The notes beneath the pieces are model-generated. The model worked only from the letters and a program-made list of their open reading frames with translations, did not search any database and was not told where the DNA came from. Made by a program: the position numbers and the translations under genes. A stretch of 64,000 nucleotides of DNA from Lactobacillus sp. CBA3605 (GTDB lineage Bacteria > Bacillota > Bacilli > Lactobacillales > Lactobacillaceae). Each line of letters opens with the position of its first letter. The stretch's first letter is position 1. Location: contig NZ_CP027190.1 of the NCBI RefSeq assembly GCF_002970915.1, positions 1,550,001 to 1,614,000 on the forward strand, given 5' to 3'. This document shows, in pieces, positions 27,820 through 37,099 of the stretch.

Positions 27820-29265
27820 ATGGAATGGAATCGTCAAACAAGGTATACCCCCTATCAACAGTGGCCGCAGTCGCGGTTAACGGCCTTAAAAGCGCAAGCC
27901 AAAGGGTCCAAGTGGCGGATGCAGCACCATATTCAACCCGCTAGTGGCCTGTTGAACGATCCAAATGGGTTTTCTTATTTTAACCAGCAGTGGCATTTGT
28001 TTTATCAAGTTTTTCCATATGGACCCGTGCACGGTCTGAAAGCTTGGCAACATGTGACTTCTAAAAATTTAATTGATTGGCATGATGAGGGCCTAGCGAT
28101 TCAGCCAGATACCCGTTACGATTCCCATGGCGCCTATACAGGGACGGCGTTACCCGTTGACGACCAATTATTCATTATGTATACCGGCAATGTCCGCAAC
28201 GAAGCTTGGCAGCGGCAAGCTTATCAGTTGGGTGCTTGGATGGACTCAGATAATCACATTGAAAAGCTGGCAGCGCCATTAATTGACGCCGCACCCAAGG
28301 GTTACACGACTTCGTTTCGTGATCCATACTTATTGCACCACGATGGGCGGTATCAAGCTATTATTGGTGGTCAGACGACTGCCGAAGTTGGGGCGGCCTT
28401 AGTCTATGACTCACCAGATTTACAACACTGGCAATTTAAAGGTGAACTCAACTTGCCAGCAGCGATGCGTGGGTACATGGTGGAATGCCCTAATTTAGTC
28501 TTTATTGCGGGACAACCAGTTTTCTTGTTTTGTCCACAAGGATTACCGCAAACGACTATGGCTTATCAAAATATCTATCCTAATGTTTATATTGTCGGGC
28601 AAACCTTTGATTGGTCACAGGCGACTTTGACAGCGCCCACCGGTCCAATGCAATTGGATGCTGGGTTTGACGTCTATGCGACGCAGGCTTTTAATGCGCC
28701 TGATGGCCGTGCCTTAGCGGTGAGTTGGATTGGATTACCAGAAGTCGCTTACCCGACGGATGTTGAGAATTGGGCCCACTGTTTAAGTGTGGTGAAGACG
28801 TTAACGTTAAAAGATAACCACCTCTATCAAAATCCAGTTGCCGAAGTGATGCAATTAAGAACGCAGTCCCATGATTTAGTGACCGAAGTAACGCAACTGA
28901 ACGGTACTTTTGAGGTAGAACTCACCGCTCCGGCCGCAACTATCGCGACGGTCACGATTAAGACGGGGACTGCCACGGGCGGGCACTTAACCGTAATCTT
29001 AGATGCCAAGCGTGGTCAGGTCACTGTTGATCGAAGTGCCACGGGCCATCCCTTTGCGGAAAAGTATGGTCAGCTTCGAACAGCTCAAGTAACAGCCGGT
29101 GCTGCGATAAAAATGCGGCTAATCATAGATGTGTCAGTCTTTGAATGCTATATTAATGAGGGCTATACCGTTTTAACGGGACGCTTCTTTTTAGATGAAG
29201 CGCCAACCACGGTTCAATTAACCGGTTCGCTGGCTACTGGCACCGTCTGGGAATGGCGTAAATAA
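27820..29265 (+). CDS. scrB: GH32 sucrose-6-phosphate hydrolase
   Basis: A 481-residue intracellular beta-fructofuranosidase. The GH32 motifs are NDPNG with nucleophile Asp47, FRDPYL with the stabilising Asp, and MVECPN with the acid/base Glu; a C-terminal beta-sandwich follows. It splits sucrose 6-phosphate made by the divergent PTS into glucose 6-phosphate and fructose. The start follows GAAGGAG. The LacI regulator gene follows after 20 bases. Confidence 0.94.
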   Translation: MEWNRQTRYTPYQQWPQSRLTALKAQAKGSKWRMQHHIQPASGLLNDPNGFSYFNQQWHLFYQVFPYGPVHGLKAWQHVTSKNLIDWHDEGLAIQPDTRYDSHGAYTGTALPVDDQLFIMYTGNVRNEAWQRQAYQLGAWMDSDNHIEKLAAPLIDAAPKGYTTSFRDPYLLHHDGRYQAIIGGQTTAEVGAALVYDSPDLQHWQFKGELNLPAAMRGYMVECPNLVFIAGQPVFLFCPQGLPQTTMAYQNIYPNVYIVGQTFDWSQATLTAPTGPMQLDAGFDVYATQAFNAPDGRALAVSWIGLPEVAYPTDVENWAHCLSVVKTLTLKDNHLYQNPVAEVMQLRTQSHDLVTEVTQLNGTFEVELTAPAATIATVTIKTGTATGGHLTVILDAKRGQVTVDRSATGHPFAEKYGQLRTAQVTAGAAIKMRLIIDVSVFECYINEGYTVLTGRFFLDEAPTTVQLTGSLATGTVWEWRK

Positions 29266-29285
29266 GTGAGCAATGGAGTCAAATA

Positions 29286-30266
29286 ATGAAACCAAAATTA
29301 AATGATGTGGCAAAGTTAGCCGGTGTTTCGGTCACGACGGTGTCGCGCGTGATTAACAATCATGGTTATCTGAGTCAAAAAACAAAAACCGCAGTTATGG
29401 CAGCGATGCGCGAGTTACATTATCAGCCGAATAATATGGCGCGTTCGTTACAAGGCAAGAATACCCAATTGGTGGGCGTGATTTTTTCAGATATTAGTAA
29501 TCCGTTTTTCGCCGAGCTGGTCTCCCGGATTGAAAAGTTATTATTTGCCAAAAATTATAAGGTTATTTTATGTAACAGTGCCGATGATCCCCAAAAAGAG
29601 CGCGATTATTTACAAATGTTAATGGCCAATCAAGTCGATGGTATTATTGCCGGGGCACATAATTTGGGGTTGGAGGAATATCAACAGTATGGCTTACCGA
29701 TTATTTCGTTTGACCGTTATTTGTCAGCTAATATTCCAATTGTGAGCTCGGATAATTTTAATGGCGGTTACTTGGCTGCGCAAGCTTTACGGCAAGCTGG
29801 GTCAACAAAATTAGCGATTTTTACGGGTAAAAATCAAGCCGGTTCCCCAACTAATGGGCGCCGGGAAGGTTTTACATCCTATTTAGAGCAACAGCAATTA
29901 ACACCGCATGTTCACGAGATCCCCTTTGAATTGTCACCAGCATTAAAAATGATGCAAATTCGGACTATTTTAGAAAATAATGACTATGATGGGGTCTTTT
30001 GCAGTGATGATTTGACGGCGCTACTCACGATTAATGTGGCGCAGCAAATTCCGATTAATGTTCCCACTGAATTAAAAGTGGTGGGGTATGATGGGACGGC
30101 CTTGATACGCAACTATCACCCACAACTAACGACGATTGAGCAACCTTTGGCTGATATTAGTACGTTATTGGTCTCATTATTATTACAACGCATTACCGAT
30201 GCAAATTGTGAATTAGAAGCGAAATACACGTTACCAGTAAAATTAGTTAAAGGGACCACAGCTTAA
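29286..30266 (+). CDS. scrR: LacI-family sucrose operon repressor
   Basis: A 326-residue LacI/GalR regulator: HTH LNDVAKLAGVSVTTVSRVIN, hinge NNMARSLQGK, and the sensor domain with VVGYDGTALI. Its position between the hydrolase and a GH13 glucosidase, and the four operators in the divergent promoter, make it the likely sucrose repressor ScrR. No fructokinase gene is present next to it, in contrast to many scr clusters. Confidence 0.9.
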   Translation: MKPKLNDVAKLAGVSVTTVSRVINNHGYLSQKTKTAVMAAMRELHYQPNNMARSLQGKNTQLVGVIFSDISNPFFAELVSRIEKLLFAKNYKVILCNSADDPQKERDYLQMLMANQVDGIIAGAHNLGLEEYQQYGLPIISFDRYLSANIPIVSSDNFNGGYLAAQALRQAGSTKLAIFTGKNQAGSPTNGRREGFTSYLEQQQLTPHVHEIPFELSPALKMMQIRTILENNDYDGVFCSDDLTALLTINVAQQIPINVPTELKVVGYDGTALIRNYHPQLTTIEQPLADISTLLVSLLLQRITDANCELEAKYTLPVKLVKGTTA

Positions 30267-30292
30267 CTTAAAATAAGGAAGGCGGTTTGAAG

Positions 30293-31969
30293 ATGCAGAC
30301 GGCAGAAATTAAATGGTGGCAAAAAGCCGTAGTTTACCAAGTTTATCCGCGGAGTTTTCAAGATACAAATCAGGATGGTATTGGCGATTTACCCGGTGTC
30401 ACCGCTCATTTAGATTATTTGAAAAAATTAGGGGTCGATGTAATCTGGTTGAATCCAATTTATCGGTCACCAAATGACGATAATGGCTATGATATTAGTG
30501 ATTATCAAAAAATTGCGTCAGAATTTGGCACGATGGCAGATTTTGAGACCTTGTTAGCTGCTGCGCATCAGCGGGGCCTCAAAATTATCATGGATTTAGT
30601 GGTTAACCATACGTCAGATGAACATCCGTGGTTTCGCCAGAGTCGCTCAAGTACGACCAATGCTTATCGTGATTTTTACTTTTGGCGTGCTGGCAATGGT
30701 GAAGCCGCACCTAATAACTGGGATTCGGCCTTTGGTGGTTCCGCTTGGCAGTATGATCAGCAGACGGAAGCCTTCTATTTGCATACTTTCTCAACGAAAC
30801 AACCAGATTTGAATTGGGAAAATCCAACGGTGCGTCAAGCCATTTATCAGATGATGACGTGGTGGCTGGAGAAGGGCGTTGATGGGTTTCGCATGGACGT
30901 TATTAATCAGATTTCCAAGCGACCGGGCTTACCGGATGGGCCTTTGAAACCGAATAGTGCTTTTGGCGATTCTCAACTAGCCAATGGTCCGCGAGTGCAT
31001 GAATTTTTGCAAGAAATGCACCAGCAGGTGTTGGCAAAGTTCGATGTGATGACCGTCGGTGAAACCCATGGGGTGACCCCGGCAGATGCGCTTAAATATG
31101 CGGGGCAAGACCGACGTGAATTGGATATGGTTTTTGAATTTGACCATCTTAAATTGGACAACAGTCAGGCTGGTTACGGCAAGTGGAGTACCCGCAAAAC
31201 GCCACTGGTAGCTTTGAAAGCGGTGATTGAAAAATGGCAAGTCGGGTTAAATGGTCAGGCTTGGAATAGTTTGTTTTGGAATAATCATGATACCCCCCGC
31301 GTTGTCTCACGGTTTGGTAATGATACCCCGCAGTATCGTGAACGGTCGGCTAAAATGTTAGCGACCTGTTTACATCTGTTACAAGGGACCCCGTATATTT
31401 ATCAGGGAGAGGAACTTGGCATGACGGATGCACATTTTGACCACCTCAGTCAGTATCGAGATATTGAAACGTTACATGCGTATCGTGACCTAGTCACAGC
31501 TAACCATCAGTTAACTGCACCAGATATGTTGGCCCGGATTGCAGCTAAGTCACGTGATAATTCACGAACCCCAATGCAATGGAATGCCCATGAAAATGCG
31601 GGCTTTAGTACTGGCACACCGTGGATTGAGGTCAATGCCAATTACCAAACAGTGAACGCGGCTGCGGCATTAGCTGATCCTAATTCAGTCTGGTATTATT
31701 ATCAAAAATTAATTGCGTTACGCCACAATTATCCGCTGGTCACCTTGGGGACCTTTACCTTATTGTTACCGACTGATCCAGCAGTATTTATGTATCAACG
31801 CCACTATCAATCGCAAACTTGGTTAGTTGTTTGCAACTTTACCGCCGAGCAGGTCACGCGCTCGTTGACGCCATATTTGACACCACAAGCACAGCTGATG
31901 ATTGGCAATTATACGGATGATCAGGGCGATTTATTGCGGCCTTATGAAGCTAAGGTCTACGCCGTTTAA
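30293..31969 (+). CDS. GH13 oligo-1,6-glucosidase / alpha-glucosidase
   Basis: A 558-residue GH13 subfamily-31-like enzyme: DLVVNHTS (I), GFRMDVIN with nucleophile Asp202 (II), TVGETHG (III), WNNHDTPR (IV) and QPDLN (V). QPDLN and the Val after the nucleophile are the usual marks of alpha-1,6 specificity, in contrast to the Ala in the GH13 enzyme at 12744. The ATG at 30293 is preferred over TTG 30287 because AAGGAAGG then has normal spacing. It is the third gene of the scrB-scrR operon. Confidence 0.88.
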   Translation: MQTAEIKWWQKAVVYQVYPRSFQDTNQDGIGDLPGVTAHLDYLKKLGVDVIWLNPIYRSPNDDNGYDISDYQKIASEFGTMADFETLLAAAHQRGLKIIMDLVVNHTSDEHPWFRQSRSSTTNAYRDFYFWRAGNGEAAPNNWDSAFGGSAWQYDQQTEAFYLHTFSTKQPDLNWENPTVRQAIYQMMTWWLEKGVDGFRMDVINQISKRPGLPDGPLKPNSAFGDSQLANGPRVHEFLQEMHQQVLAKFDVMTVGETHGVTPADALKYAGQDRRELDMVFEFDHLKLDNSQAGYGKWSTRKTPLVALKAVIEKWQVGLNGQAWNSLFWNNHDTPRVVSRFGNDTPQYRERSAKMLATCLHLLQGTPYIYQGEELGMTDAHFDHLSQYRDIETLHAYRDLVTANHQLTAPDMLARIAAKSRDNSRTPMQWNAHENAGFSTGTPWIEVNANYQTVNAAAALADPNSVWYYYQKLIALRHNYPLVTLGTFTLLLPTDPAVFMYQRHYQSQTWLVVCNFTAEQVTRSLTPYLTPQAQLMIGNYTDDQGDLLRPYEAKVYAV

Positions 31970-31992
31970 CATCGTTAATTGAGTATAAACCC

Positions 31993-32038
31993 AAAAAATC
32001 GCGTCAAGAATTCACAAAATTCTTGACGCAATTTTTTT
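31993..32038. terminator. bidirectional terminator between convergent genes
   Basis: Stem GCGTCAAGAATT/AATTCTTGACGC with A tract before and T tract after, serving both the GH13 gene and the minus-strand oxidoreductase. The AAGAATT/AATTCTT upper stem recurs at 43655 and 53315. Confidence 0.85.
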
Positions 32039-32042
32039 GCAG

Positions 32043-32957
32043 TTATTTTTCAATAACAATCCGGCCATCATGGGTTCCCGCTAATAATGCTTGGCCTTGA
32101 GTGAAGCCTGCTAATGTGAATGGTAAGTGGGTCCCAATGGTGGTCCGTAATTGATCAGTACTGAGTAATTTGAATAACATTTGTAACGCGGCCTGGTCAG
32201 AAATGGCATTAGTTGCGTGAATGGATTGGAAACGAATTGATTTACTACTAGCTGGTAACCGTTTAGCGACTGAAACAATTGTCGCATCAAATTTAGCCAT
32301 CGCCAAATCGGTCTTACCATCTACGCCATTGAGCGTGACGTTGATAATCACGTCCCCCCGGTCAGCTAAGACATGGGCGGGATTTTGATGATCATAAGCC
32401 ACAAACTGGTCTAAACCTAAGGCCGCAAGTTCGTCTGCATGGCGCTGACTCGCAATGGCAATCACGTGGGCTCCTAGACGCTGGGCCAATTGGACGACGA
32501 GCATTCCCACGCCACCGGCTGCGCCTTTGACAATCACGGTTTGGCCGGCCTGAACGTCAGCAAAATAACGAACGGTTTTATAAGCGGTAATACCCGGTGT
32601 AATCAGACTAGCTGCCATTGCCGCTGTTAAATTGTCCGGCACTGTGACCACAGTATCAGCATCTACACAGACTTGTTCAGCGTAGGCATGTTCTGTATGC
32701 GCAGCTACGCGGGTCTGCAACGGCATATCTGTCACAGCGGCCCCCACTTTGATGACGCGACCAACGACATCATGGCCGGGAATGAGTGGTAATGGCGTGT
32801 CCGGGTTAGTTCCCAGATGATCAAGGCGATCAATATCATTTAAATTTACCGCTGATGTTTCAATGACCAGCTGATTCGCGGTTGGTTCTAAAGCTGGCTG
32901 TTCGATTGCTTCAAAAATGGCAGGTCCCCCAAATTTGCGATAACCATATGCAAGCAT
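32043..32957 (-). CDS. zinc-independent NADPH:quinone reductase-like oxidoreductase
   Basis: A 304-residue medium-chain dehydrogenase/reductase of the quinone oxidoreductase type. It has the GroES-like N-terminus (PGHDVVGRV), no structural or catalytic zinc cysteines, and the Rossmann motif VIVKGAAGGVGMLVVQLA. The ATG at 32957 follows AGGAGG. It probably reduces quinones or enals with NADPH; the true substrate is not readable. It is a single-gene unit. Confidence 0.88.
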   Translation of the reverse strand: MLAYGYRKFGGPAIFEAIEQPALEPTANQLVIETSAVNLNDIDRLDHLGTNPDTPLPLIPGHDVVGRVIKVGAAVTDMPLQTRVAAHTEHAYAEQVCVDADTVVTVPDNLTAAMAASLITPGITAYKTVRYFADVQAGQTVIVKGAAGGVGMLVVQLAQRLGAHVIAIASQRHADELAALGLDQFVAYDHQNPAHVLADRGDVIINVTLNGVDGKTDLAMAKFDATIVSVAKRLPASSKSIRFQSIHATNAISDQAALQMLFKLLSTDQLRTTIGTHLPFTLAGFTQGQALLAGTHDGRIVIEK

Positions 32958-33090
32958 CGTTTTCCCCCTCCTAGGCAAAAAAGTTCTTTAAGCCAATTGT
33001 AGCGGCGGACAAGGGCAAACCACAAGCTACGACCATCAGATTAGGGGCTTTGTTTGGTGACTAACTTAGTAAGCGCAATGGCTTGCTTAT

Positions 33091-34494
33091 TCACTCGGCA
33101 ACTGTTTTTTTAGGCTGACGCTTGAGCCCCCAACCAGTGAAACCACTTAGAATGGAGAAGAGCGGCGACAATAAGCTGAAGAAGCAAAATGGGAGGTAAG
33201 CCAGCGTGCTCACGCCTAATGTATTGGCTGCGAAGGCGCCCGCAACGCCCCAAGGAATGAGGTAGTTAATGACGGTTCCGCCATCTTCTAGGACTCGGCT
33301 CAAGGCGAGATTAGCTAAGCCGCGGTCATTAAAAGTTTTTTTGAAAGCTTTCCCTGGCAGAATAACGGAGAGGTACTGTTCACCAACAAAGAGATTGACA
33401 CCGATACCCGCTAGAATTGTTGCGGTGACAGTGGCGCCGGTGCCATGGAGGCGCTTGGCGAGGGGCACCATGGCAGTTTGCACGAGGTTGAATTTCATGA
33501 GCAAACCGCCTAACGCTAGGGTCAACAATATTAACGAAACGGTGCCCATCATTGCGCTGATACCACCCCGGGACAGTAACTGATCGACACCCGCATTGCC
33601 GGTTTTTGCCACGAACCCTGTTTCAATCATGCCGGCAACTTTGGTTAATGGCGTGTGGGGCTGTTCAATAAACAACATTACGATGGCCAGACCAATATTC
33701 AATAAGAGGGTCGGAATGGCGGGAATTTTGCGTAACGCACAGCCTAACATGAGTAACAGTGGTAAGCTTGCCCACCAACTAATGGTGAAATTTTGATTTA
33801 GCACGGCCAAAGTTGTTTGGATTTTTCCCAACTGGCTACCTGTGGCGGCCCCTAAACCGAGAATGGTGTATAGGCCAAGCGAAACGACGAAAGCGGGAAT
33901 CGTGGACCACATTAAGTTTCGAATATGGTTAAAGAGATCACTTTCAGCGATGGCAGCGGCTAAATTTGTTGAATCAGATAGTGGTGACGTCTTGTCTCCA
34001 AAAATAGCACCGGAAATGATGGCACCGGCAATTAAGGCCGGGTTAATCCCCATAGTGGTCCCAATCCCGAATAGCGCAATCCCAATCGTCGAAATAATGG
34101 TAAAAGCACTCCCAATTGAAGTCCCGATAATGGCACAAACTAAGAAGACCGAGGGCACGAACCATTGTGCGGAAATCAGATGGAAGCCGAAGACCATCAT
34201 GGATGGAATAATACCGGCCGCAATCCAAACACTGATTAAGGCACCGATCAACAGAAAGATAAAGATTGGAATGATACCAGTGGTAATGCCATCTACAATG
34301 CCGGCATGAATCTCTTCCCAGGTTGCCCCGCGAGTTTTGGCCCAGAGAATCAGTAATGCGATAACTAAAATGACGGGGGTCTGTGGAGAAAGCCCGAACT
34401 TGATGACGCCTAGCCCCATAATCGTTAACATGAGTAATAAAATAAGTAGCGCGGCGGGTAAACGAACCGGCCGCCAATGAGAATTAGGTTGCAT
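33091..34494 (-). CDS. nhaC: NhaC-family Na+/H+ antiporter-like transporter
   Basis: A 467-residue membrane protein with about eleven to twelve spans and NhaC-family segments (SGAIFGDKTSPLSDSTNLAAA, FVGEQYLSVILPGKAF, VINYLIPWGVAG). The ATG at 34494 has AAGGAG eight bases upstream. A T-box leader with a likely tyrosine codon precedes it, which is unusual for a cation antiporter and suggests that it moves tyrosine or a derivative, or is co-regulated with tyrosine supply (inference). It is otherwise monocistronic. Confidence 0.88.
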   Translation of the reverse strand: MQPNSHWRPVRLPAALLILLLMLTIMGLGVIKFGLSPQTPVILVIALLILWAKTRGATWEEIHAGIVDGITTGIIPIFIFLLIGALISVWIAAGIIPSMMVFGFHLISAQWFVPSVFLVCAIIGTSIGSAFTIISTIGIALFGIGTTMGINPALIAGAIISGAIFGDKTSPLSDSTNLAAAIAESDLFNHIRNLMWSTIPAFVVSLGLYTILGLGAATGSQLGKIQTTLAVLNQNFTISWWASLPLLLMLGCALRKIPAIPTLLLNIGLAIVMLFIEQPHTPLTKVAGMIETGFVAKTGNAGVDQLLSRGGISAMMGTVSLILLTLALGGLLMKFNLVQTAMVPLAKRLHGTGATVTATILAGIGVNLFVGEQYLSVILPGKAFKKTFNDRGLANLALSRVLEDGGTVINYLIPWGVAGAFAANTLGVSTLAYLPFCFFSLLSPLFSILSGFTGWGLKRQPKKTVAE

Positions 34495-34515
34495 GGTCAA
34501 CACTCCTTTTTTTTG

Positions 34516-34745
34516 ACAAAAAAATCGTCCCTATTGCAATTAATGCAACAGGGACGATTGATTAGACCGTGGTACCACCCAGCTTGAAGCAACTTTAAGT
34601 CACTTCCACTCACTAGAAGGTAACGGTTCTAGTTATTATCCGCCGGGCGAACCCGGACATTTTACCGTATTTCGGCATCATTAACCTGATCGGTTCGCAG
34701 CAACCACCGACTTCCTGACCCACAGTTAAGATGTTACTTGAAAGT
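34516..34745 (-). promoter_or_regulatory. T-box riboswitch upstream of nhaC (likely Tyr specifier)
   Basis: On the minus strand a canonical T-box GGGTGGTACCACGG (34580-34567) is followed by a terminator, AATCGTCCC..GGGACGATT plus seven U (34558-34516). Stem I is closed by ATTTTAC/GTAAAAT, with upper helix TTAAC/GTTAA and the S-turn pair AGTA/GAA. The codon after GAA-A is TAC (34669-34667), i.e. tyrosine. Stem I is shorter at its base than in the T-box at 2029. Confidence 0.88.
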
Positions 34746-34822
34746 AAAATTAACGTTCATTATTAAGTTAAAGGCGATATTAGCATGTTGTGACCAGAAC
34801 GTCAAGTGTGACAGTTAAAAGG

Positions 34823-35716
34823 TTAGCCTTGATCCGCATTAAAGGTTTGTTCCACGATATCCATGACTTCTTTGAACAAGCCGATTGGAAATTGGTGGGA
34901 CCGGCGAATTAAATTGATATGCACGCTTGGAATTTGAACATCGTTAATGGGTAATTTAACTAAGCCATCAATGGGTGCCGTGGTAATGTCTGAAACAAAG
35001 CCTAACGCCATGTTTTCACGGACTAAACCGCTGATTAAATTACTATTATCCGACTCAAATAGAACTTGCGGTTCAATTGATAATTGTTCTGTCAATTGGT
35101 GGAAGACAAGTTTGTTTAGGTAAGTGGCATTTAAAATTACGAACGGGTACTGTAAAGCATCCTTGAAAGTAGGATGTTCTAATTGTGCAAATGGGTGATC
35201 AGGGTGACTCAAAATTTTAAACTCAAATGGTCGCAAGGGCGTTACCGCTAAGCGTTCATCGAGTGTTTGGTCGAGATTCCCACTAATTGCTAAGTCAAGC
35301 TGACCAGCTAAGACTTGTTTGACTAATTGGTTAGCACCCATTTCAACGGTGTGGACACTATCCAATAAGTCTTTTTCAATAATCGGTCTGGTTAAGGCTG
35401 GCAAATAATGTTCACCAATGGCCGGTTCAACACCGAGCCGCAACGTGTGCTGACGCAAGTGACTAATGGATTCGTTTACGTGTTGCCAGTTAGATGTAAT
35501 ATCATTAGCGGCTAATAAGAGTTGTTGACCGCTGGGCGTTAAGACCAGGGCTTTAGTCTTGGCTTGGCGAAAAAAGAGTGTCACTTGGAAATGACGTTCA
35601 AGACGTTTGATAGCCTGAGAAATTGTTGGCTGACTAACATGAAAGTCGGCGGCCGTTTGGGTATAACTCTGGGTACTAATCAAACGCTGAAAGTAATACA
35701 GATCCTTAATGTTCAT
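34823..35716 (-). CDS. LysR-family transcriptional regulator
   Basis: A 297-residue LTTR: HTH in residues about 1-60 (YYFQRLISTQSYTQTAADFHVSQPTISQAIKRLE) and a substrate-binding co-inducer domain. It lies behind the nhaC T-box on the same strand but is transcribed separately. LTTRs usually regulate a neighbouring divergent gene, but the divergent side here is the gene-poor stretch, so its target is not obvious. Confidence 0.9.
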   Translation of the reverse strand: MNIKDLYYFQRLISTQSYTQTAADFHVSQPTISQAIKRLERHFQVTLFFRQAKTKALVLTPSGQQLLLAANDITSNWQHVNESISHLRQHTLRLGVEPAIGEHYLPALTRPIIEKDLLDSVHTVEMGANQLVKQVLAGQLDLAISGNLDQTLDERLAVTPLRPFEFKILSHPDHPFAQLEHPTFKDALQYPFVILNATYLNKLVFHQLTEQLSIEPQVLFESDNSNLISGLVRENMALGFVSDITTAPIDGLVKLPINDVQIPSVHINLIRRSHQFPIGLFKEVMDIVEQTFNADQG

Positions 35717-36815
35717 GAAAATGTAGCCTCCATAAGAATTGTTAGTGACGATTCATCAAAGAATCGTTCTGGGCTAGCTAAAGTTTGAGTTATTTAGACA
35801 TAATTATAAAAAAAACTTATTGATTAAGGGGGTGTTCAATGACCCGACCTTGATGTTTGGGTTATCAGTTGACCAATTAATCATACCACGATTATCGCTT
35901 GAACAGGCTAATTATGTTACTGAATATTTAATTTAGGGCAATTAATCATATAATGGTTGAAGGCTTAAATTTATAATTAATTTTAATAATGATTAATCGG
36001 CAGTGTTGACGACCGGAAATGCTGATGACTGAGGGGTTTCAACGCTCCCAATGGTTAAATGAAATGGCGCAGCTAACTGGGGATCTCATAAAATGAGTGC
36101 CGGTAGGACCACTATGAAATGGTTATAATTAATATTAGAAATAGAAAAAACAACGCTAGAAAATAAATTTAGTTTATAACCTGTTTGACGCACCCAATTA
36201 TGATGAGTTATCGACCAAGCAACAAAAAAGCAACTTATAAGCATTACTTATCGGTTAAAGCGGTGTCATATTTAATTTCAACGAGGTGATTTGCCAGCTG
36301 AAAAGGAGGAAAAGTTAGTGTTGACAACGTTTTCTTTAGTTTTGACTAATTTTACGACGAATAAAGTTAACCCCCTAAAACTATAACTGATGTTAATAAG
36401 TCGATTTAGTCTGGCTGAGTGGTTGGGCTGTACTGACTAAGTTAATATAAACCGACATAATCACGGCGTATTGGTTAAAGGGGTGTGCTAATTTAGCTAG
36501 CGGTGTTGGGAATCATCTGTTCTATATAAGTTATTATAATACTAAACCGATTATTAATTCGATAAACGGCTTAAAATCAATGAGTTTGTTAATTCAGTAT
36601 AAAATATTATTATAAACAAACCGAATTAAATACAATGGTTTAGTTGGTAACTTCCTACTTTACGATTGGAATGAAAACGTTATTATGTAAGTGAGTTAAT
36701 CGAAAGGCCGTTTTTTAAGGCCAGGCTTGCAACTAAGCGGTGATACGACGATTGACCGTGAGCGCTTTAATCAAAGCTTGGACCATATCTTTGGTGGCGG
36801 TAAATAAATTAGCCA
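35717..36815. other. 1.1 kb AT-rich gene-poor interval
   Basis: No convincing gene. There are several very short frames: one of 31 codons at 36291-36386 (plus), with a perfect AAAAGGAGG inside it, eight bases before an in-frame GTG at 36318; one of 25 codons near 36020; one of about 29 codons near 36200; and a coding-like stretch ending at about 36808 that reads as a protein tail. They lie in different frames with no shared family. A decayed gene or a set of small-peptide genes are both possible. Confidence 0.4.
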
Positions 36816-36852
36816 TAAAAAAACTGCGACGTTAGTTAGTCGCAGTTTTTTT
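36816..36852. terminator. bidirectional intrinsic terminator
   Basis: Stem AAACTGCGAC / GTCGCAGTTT flanked by A and T runs. On the minus strand it lies 20 bases after the stop of the 43-residue peptide gene. Confidence 0.85.
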
Positions 36853-36872
36853 GAATTTTGATTGAATGGTCC

Positions 36873-37004
36873 TTAACGCCGATCTTGATGTGATCGGTTT
36901 GTGGGTCTTATTCGAACGGGTTGAGCAGCGGGGACGCGGTTCCCGGCGACAACACCAGCAACGGCCGCGAGCCCAGCAGCTGCTAATAAACCTGCTAGTA
37001 GCAT
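36873..37004 (-). CDS. small hydrophobic peptide (43 aa)
   Basis: A complete small gene: ATG at 37004 with AAAGGAGG eight bases upstream, stop at 36873, its own promoter and a terminator. The first 22 residues are Leu/Ala/Gly/Val-rich and would span a membrane (MLLAGLLAAAGLAAVAGVVA); the remaining 21 are basic and proline-containing and end in two arginines. The charge pattern favours N-out, C-in insertion, not secretion. It is next to an Rgg-like regulator, so it may be a regulated small membrane peptide, a toxin-like peptide or a signal precursor; none of these is proven. Confidence 0.65.
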   Translation of the reverse strand: MLLAGLLAAAGLAAVAGVVAGNRVPAAQPVRIRPTNRSHQDRR

Positions 37005-37054
37005 GTGCAAGACCTCCTTTTCGTTAAAGCACTAGTAACGTTTTGATTACTTGC

Positions 37055-37083
37055 AGTTTAGGCGAGTTGGCGGTGAAATGCAA
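37055..37083 (-). promoter_or_regulatory. sigma-A promoter of the 43-residue peptide gene
   Basis: On the minus strand -35 TTGCAT (37083-37078), 17-base spacer, -10 TAAACT (37060-37055). It lies between the regulator stop codon and the peptide ribosome binding site. Confidence 0.65.
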
Positions 37084-37099
37084 TTAATAAGCTGGTAAA

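Noticed and set aside
33269..34309. Long plus-strand frames opposite nhaC
   Set aside because: Complementary shadows of a hydrophobic, GC-biased membrane protein gene; no ribosome sites and atypical composition.
36735..36808. Coding-like tail ending in a GGGK stop segment
   Set aside because: Too short and not recognised; kept only as part of the gene-poor interval.
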